Source of the DNA: Anaerolineae bacterium clx_CAG2
GTDB lineage: Bacteria > Chloroflexota > Anaerolineae > JAAEKA01
Length of the DNA: 43,271 nucleotides
Direction of reading: 5' to 3'
NCBI GenBank assembly: GCA_014155705.1
Contig: JAAEKA010000035.1
Span: 1-43,271, forward strand
Shown here: piece after piece, positions 39,600 to 43,271 of the stretch
How the letters are laid out: the number at the start of each line of letters is the position of its first letter
Position numbering within the stretch: the stretch's first letter is position 1
Notes under the pieces: generated by a model
Seen by the model: the letters and a program-made list of their open reading frames with translations, nothing else
What the model was told of the DNA's origin: nothing
Database searches by the model: none
Program-made: the position numbers and the translations under genes

Positions 39600-41297
39600 T
39601 TGGTCAAGAGGATCACAGAGAGGCAGCAGTTAGTGGAGCATCAACTTCTTGGCCACAAAGATGGTCTGGTGCAGCTTTTTGAAAAATCGCTGCGTGACAC
39701 GCTCTTCATGAGTCGTGCATTTTTGCGTCCGAGGCAGGTGAACCAACTGGCTTCTGCCAGCGCCGAAGCATTTTTCGATTACCTCCGTCTGCCCGATTCT
39801 ACCCGTGCGGGGAGTTTTGGCGCCGAACTGTGTCATATTGGTGTGGGTGACCAGGCAGTGCTGCAAATGGGGCAGTGTCTGCGTGAGTTCTGCTGGTTGC
39901 ATGAGCCAGAGATTATTACTTCCAGTTACCTCGATACGGTTGAGGCGTTTCATCGTTCTGTCGTGCAAGGCTACTTTAGCGCCCATCGGTCAAATGTCCT
40001 GGAAGAGCAGGAGCGCATCCGATCGGCTCTGCAACAGACCTTGCACCGCTACACGGTTCAGATTGAGACTGCGGCCGAGATTGCGCGTACAACGGTCTCC
40101 ATGCTTGACCTGGGCTTGCTGTTGACCACGGCTGTTGACCTGATTGCTGAGCGTTTTCAGTTAGACTATGTGGCGATTTATTTGGTGGACGACGAACGTG
40201 CACAGGCCGTTCTGCGCGCTGCCACCGGCGAGGAAGGCCGCCGGCGACTGGCCCGTCAGCATCGGCTCAGGCTCACAGGACCCTCCACAGTGGCCCATTG
40301 TATTTTGAGCAAACAATACCTGGTTGCCAGCAATGTCGAAGGGGAGAAAGCGAAAAGCGTAGGCTCCTGGTTGCCCAGCACCCAATCAGAAATGGCGTTT
40401 CCTCTGGCTTCTCGCAGCGATGTGATTGGCGCTCTCAGCGTTCAGAGTAACCGGGCGGGGCTGTTTTCCACTCAAGATATCACGGGCTTTCAGATCATGT
40501 CCGACCAACTGGCCAGCGCGATCGAAAACGCCCGTCTCTATGCTGACGCTGAGCGGCGCGCCGAGGACCTGGCCCAGGCTTTCGAGCAGCTCAAAGAGTT
40601 GGAGGTGCTCAAAGACCGCTTCATGGAAAACGTTTCGCATGAGCTGCGCACCCCGTTGACTATGATCCGGGGCTATGCCGAGTTCATGTTATCAGGGCAA
40701 ACAGGCGCTATCGACGATGAGCAGCGCGATGCGCTGCAGGTCATCATGCGCAACTCTGAGGCGTTGAGCGAGTTGGTGGCTGATATATTGTCCATGCTGG
40801 AGGTCAGCACTGCCAAGACAGCCTTGACAGCCATCTCCATGGTCGAGACAGTTCAAGACAGTGTAGCTGGTTTTCAGTTCCTGGCAGCCAAGAATGGCAT
40901 CTCCCTGGAGGCTGACCTGCGTGTTGTGAATGGACCGTGTCAGGTGATGGCGCGCAGCGACCACTTGCGCCGCATCACTGACAATTTGCTGAGCAACGCT
41001 CTGAAGTTCACACCCGCGGGCGGCAGGGTCGATGTTCGCCTCTGGGAGAGCGACTACCGCGTACACCTGGAGATCGCCGATACAGGCCTTGGCATCCCCC
41101 CCCATCTGCACGATCGGATTTTCGAACGCTTTTTCCAGGTCGACAACTCGCGCCGCCGCGTTCACGGCGGCGCGGGCCTGGGGCTCGCCCTGGTCAAGGA
41201 GTTGGCTGAGAGCTACGGCGGCAGCGTGAAAGTCATCAGCCCAGGAAACGATCAGGGCAGCACGTTTACCGTGATCTTGCCTCGCGTTGGGGCCTGA
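39600..41297 (+). CDS. GAF-domain sensor histidine kinase with helical N-terminal sensor
   Basis: Soluble sensor kinase of 565 residues without membrane segments. Residues of about 15-150 form a helical domain paralogous to the protein at 36106-36552. A coiled linker leads to a GAF domain (about 175-320, LLLTTAVDLIAERFQLDYVA). The HisKA phosphoacceptor is in NVSHELRTPLTMIRGYAEF, and the HATPase has DNLLSNALKFTP (N box), IADTGLGIP (G1) and GGAGLGLALVKELAES (G2). All catalytic motifs look intact. No response regulator adjoins it, so it is an orphan kinase in this window. The start is TTG 39600, inferred from the frame and the -10 box. It is convergent with the epimerase gene, 14 bp apart. Confidence 0.88.
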   Translation: MVKRITERQQLVEHQLLGHKDGLVQLFEKSLRDTLFMSRAFLRPRQVNQLASASAEAFFDYLRLPDSTRAGSFGAELCHIGVGDQAVLQMGQCLREFCWLHEPEIITSSYLDTVEAFHRSVVQGYFSAHRSNVLEEQERIRSALQQTLHRYTVQIETAAEIARTTVSMLDLGLLLTTAVDLIAERFQLDYVAIYLVDDERAQAVLRAATGEEGRRRLARQHRLRLTGPSTVAHCILSKQYLVASNVEGEKAKSVGSWLPSTQSEMAFPLASRSDVIGALSVQSNRAGLFSTQDITGFQIMSDQLASAIENARLYADAERRAEDLAQAFEQLKELEVLKDRFMENVSHELRTPLTMIRGYAEFMLSGQTGAIDDEQRDALQVIMRNSEALSELVADILSMLEVSTAKTALTAISMVETVQDSVAGFQFLAAKNGISLEADLRVVNGPCQVMARSDHLRRITDNLLSNALKFTPAGGRVDVRLWESDYRVHLEIADTGLGIPPHLHDRIFERFFQVDNSRRRVHGGAGLGLALVKELAESYGGSVKVISPGNDQGSTFTVILPRVGA

Positions 41298-41311
41298 ATC
41301 CCCTTTTTGCC

Positions 41312-42253
41312 TCAGATCAACCCCAACCGCTTGCGAAAATCGGACACCGTTGCTGCCAGACCCTGCTCTAGCGGCACCACCGGCGCCCAGCCGTGCAGCA
41401 CGCGCTGCGCCTTGCTGATGTCGGGCCGCCGTTGCTTGGGATCGTCCACCGGCAGCGACTGGCGCACGATGCCGGCCGCGTTGCCCGTCAACTGGTTGAT
41501 CGTCTCGGCAAACTGCAAGATGGTCATTTCGACCGGGTTGCCGATGTTGACCGGCTCTGGCTCGTCCGAGTACAGCAGGCGCACCAGTCCCTCCACCAGA
41601 TCGCTGACGTAGCAAAAGCTGCGGGTCTGGCTGCCTTCGCCATAGACCGTCAGCGGCTGGCCGTGCAGCGCCTGGAAGATAAAGTTGGGCACCACGCGGC
41701 CGTCGTTGATGCGCATACGCGGGCCGTAAGTGTTGAAGATGCGCACGATGCGCGTCTCCAGGCCGTGGTAACGCTGGTAGGCCATGGTCATCGCCTCAGC
41801 AAAGCGCTTGGCTTCGTCGTAGACCCCGCGCGGGCCGATGGGATTGACGTTGCCCCAATAGTCCTCGGTCTGTGGGTGGACCAGTGGATCGCCGTAGACT
41901 TCGGATGTAGAGGCCAGCAGCAGGCGGGCGTTTTTGGCTTTGGCCAGCCCCAGCGCCTTGTGGGTGCCGAGCGCGCCTACCTTCAGCGTCTGGATCGGGT
42001 AGTTCAGGTAGTCCACCGGGCTGGCTGGCGAGGCAAAGTGTAGCACTGCGTCCACTGCCCCCTCGACGTAGATATAGTCGGTCACGTCCTGGTAGATGAA
42101 GGTGAAGTTGCGGTTGCCCGCCAGGTGGGCAATGTTGTCCGTGTTGCCGGTGATCAGATTGTCCATGGCGATGACCGTATGGCCGTCGGCCAACAGGCGG
42201 TCACACAGATGTGAGCCGATAAAGCCGGCGCCGCCGGTGATGAGAATGCGCAA
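41312..42253 (-). CDS. UDP-glucuronate decarboxylase (UDP-xylose synthase-like SDR)
   Basis: Extended SDR enzyme of 313 residues that binds NAD through [29 protein letters not shown] is the diagnostic UXS segment, and the catalytic residues lie in STSEVYGD and in the YxxxK motif YDEAKR. It should convert UDP-glucuronate to UDP-xylose (or its 4-keto intermediate) for surface polysaccharide. It has a TTG start at 42253 with AAGGAG eight bases upstream. It sits next to an O-antigen ligase, which fits a surface-polysaccharide locus extending past the window. Confidence 0.9.
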   Translation of the reverse strand: MRILITGGAGFIGSHLCDRLLADGHTVIAMDNLITGNTDNIAHLAGNRNFTFIYQDVTDYIYVEGAVDAVLHFASPASPVDYLNYPIQTLKVGALGTHKALGLAKAKNARLLLASTSEVYGDPLVHPQTEDYWGNVNPIGPRGVYDEAKRFAEAMTMAYQRYHGLETRIVRIFNTYGPRMRINDGRVVPNFIFQALHGQPLTVYGEGSQTRSFCYVSDLVEGLVRLLYSDEPEPVNIGNPVEMTILQFAETINQLTGNAAGIVRQSLPVDDPKQRRPDISKAQRVLHGWAPVVPLEQGLAATVSDFRKRLGLI

Positions 42254-42371
42254 GGGTGGGTCTCCTTTTGGGATGAAGGATGATGGGGGAAAAGGATAAC
42301 TGCCAAGGAGGAGGATGAACTGGGAGAAACCTGGGGGAACTGTGCACCTGAATTATGACCGGTTGCAGTTC

Positions 42372-42662
42372 CTACAGGCTCCCCGTCGCTCCGCTCAGCG
42401 CCTCCGAGTCTTTCTCAGTTTCCATGAGTTCTTGATTCAGCCGTGCAATCAGCCCGATGCTCAACATGAACAACAGCATCAGGTCTACTAAGAACAGGGA
42501 GTTGTCGATCAGTCCGTGGGCCACGGTAGCGGCCAGAGAGGCCAGCAGACCCAGCAGCAGCGCCCAGCGGTCGCCGTCGGCGCGTTTAAGCGCTTGCCAG
42601 TTTTGCCAAAAGGCCGCAGTGAACAGCCAGACGCCCACTACCAATCCCAGAAAACCCAGGCG
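42372..42662 (-). CDS. C-terminal part of an O-antigen ligase-like protein, split by inversion
   Basis: Minus frame beginning inside the inverted repeat as RLGFLGL, then VVGVWLFTAAFWQNWQALKR, then LGLLASLAATVAHGLIDNSL and FLVDLMLLFMLSIGLIARL, ending at 42372. The AHGLIDNSLF segment and terminal helices are typical of the C-terminus of Wzy_C (O-antigen ligase/polymerase) membrane proteins. The upstream part does not continue on this strand; it is found on the plus strand at 42662-43271. See the findings for the inversion. Confidence 0.65.
   Translation of the reverse strand, partial: RLGFLGLVVGVWLFTAAFWQNWQALKRADGDRWALLLGLLASLAATVAHGLIDNSLFLVDLMLLFMLSIGLIARLNQELMETEKDSEALSGATGSL
42641..42662. 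repeat. left arm of a perfect 22-bp inverted repeat
   Basis: The reverse complement of this arm equals the last 22 bases of the window. On the minus strand it encodes RLGFLGL in the ligase frame. Confidence 0.95.
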
Positions 42663-43271
42663 CAGCAGTCGTGGCCGGCTGGGGCCTCTACCAGGCTGTG
42701 GGCGGCGTGGGTCTGATCGACGCGGAGGGCGTCTGGCGGGTGCGCGGACCTTTTGGCTCTCCCAACAACCAGGCGCTCTACCACGGCCACGTCCTACCCA
42801 ATCTGCTGGCTGTGGCCGTGTTTGGCGTGCAGCGAGGGCGACGGCTGGCCGCGGGCCTGCTGGCCGCGCCGATCTTCCTCGGCCTGGTGCTGACCTTCAG
42901 CAAAGGCGCGTTGCTGTTAGCTCTGCCGGCTGCGCTGCTGGCGCTGGGCTTTGTAGCCGGCGGACGCTGGCGCTGGGCAGCGCTGGGGCTGCTGGCTGTG
43001 GGCGGGCTGGCTCTGTTGCCGCTATTCAGCACGGAGCGCTTCGCAGGTCTGTTCGACCTGCACGGCGGCACCAGCTTCTTCCGGGTACAGCTCTGGCACA
43101 GCGCGTGGAACATGGTACAGGAGCATTCCTGGCAGGGCGTGGGACTGGACAACTTCCTGTACGCCTACCGCACCCGCTACGCCTTGCCCACCGCCTGGCA
43201 GGAGTTGAACCTGAGCCACCCGCACAACATCGTGCTGGACTTCTGGACCCGCCTGGGTTTTCTGGGATTGG
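42662..43271 (+). CDS. central part of an O-antigen ligase-like protein, running off the window
   Basis: Plus frame with no start in the window, reading AAVVAGWGLYQAVGGVGL, RVRGPFGSPNNQALYHGHVL, LTFSKGALLLALPAALLAL, FFRVQLWHSAWNMVQEHSW, GVGLDNFLYAYRTRYALP and SHPHNIVLDFWTRLGFLGL up to the last base. These are the canonical Wzy_C blocks (SPN, the SKGA loop, GxGLDNF, HPHN). It is a membrane protein of polysaccharide assembly. Its natural continuation, VVGVWLF, lies on the opposite strand at 42643 and leftwards, in the same codon phase across the repeat. Confidence 0.75.
43250..43271. repeat. right arm of the 22-bp inverted repeat, at the window end
   Basis: Begins CGCCTGGGTTTTCTGG and encodes RLGFLGL on the plus strand. 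The match reaches the last base, so the true repeat could be longer. Confidence 0.95.

Noticed and set aside
42254-42371. Possible short gene between the UDP-glucuronate decarboxylase and the ligase fragment
   Set aside because: The 118-bp stretch is purine-rich (GGAGGAGGATG) with no open frame of useful length; it is probably only leader sequence.
1-43271. CRISPR arrays, tRNA or rRNA genes, transposases, integrases and attachment sites
   Set aside because: Looked for on both strands; the only repeats are short palindromes, heptamer-type repeats and the cassettes listed, and no RNA gene or mobile-element protein was recognised.

Overview
The window reads as bulk chromosome from an uncultured, GC-rich bacterium, most likely a Chloroflexota of the Caldilineales/Anaerolineae type. 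This is inference from gene style: large MalT-like LuxR ATPases, CoA-disulfide reductase/rhodanese fusions, a small YRIRV/DQAAL protein family, LysM and META lipoproteins, heptanucleotide repeats and AGAAACCGGG palindromes. No rRNA, tRNA, CRISPR array, transposase or phage gene was seen. Most genes lie on the minus strand.

Layout. 1-2.0 kb: the fragment of a lyase-like protein and glnS. 2.1-4.0 kb (plus): a LysM lipoprotein with a nearly leaderless promoter, then a PlsC acyltransferase. 4.0-4.6 kb: a broken META-domain lipoprotein and several repeats. 4.6-8.4 kb: a P-type ATPase with unusual ion-site residues, and polyphosphate kinase 2. 8.5-18.4 kb, locus 1: MalT-like regulator, small YRIRV protein, GH63 glucosidase, lactonase, glucose dehydrogenase, CoA-disulfide reductase/rhodanese. 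It looks like a unit that releases glucose and oxidises it to gluconate. 18.5-25.0 kb is a membrane and envelope group: SulP anion transporter, a pentameric ligand-gated ion channel with a double N-terminal domain, a lipoprotein sharing a 108-bp cassette with the broken META gene, DUF1269 and SHOCT proteins.

25.1-34.9 kb, locus 2: MalT-like regulator, small YRIRV protein, second CoA-disulfide reductase/rhodanese, then an operon of a DszB-like desulfinase, ferredoxin-nitroreductase, crotonase, rhodanese and BASS-family transporter. I read this as a candidate organosulfur (sulfinate) catabolic unit not known to me. Loci 1 and 2 share the same three-gene core, so the core appears to be a duplicated module.

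35-43.3 kb: rsmA carrying an in-frame heptamer-repeat insertion, a stand-alone helical sensor domain, lepA, a DUF574 methyltransferase of AT-richer composition, a histidine kinase whose N-terminus is paralogous to the stand-alone sensor, a UDP-glucuronate decarboxylase, and two oppositely oriented pieces of one O-antigen ligase joined through a perfect 22-bp inverted repeat at the window end. Palindromic intergenic repeats occur throughout.
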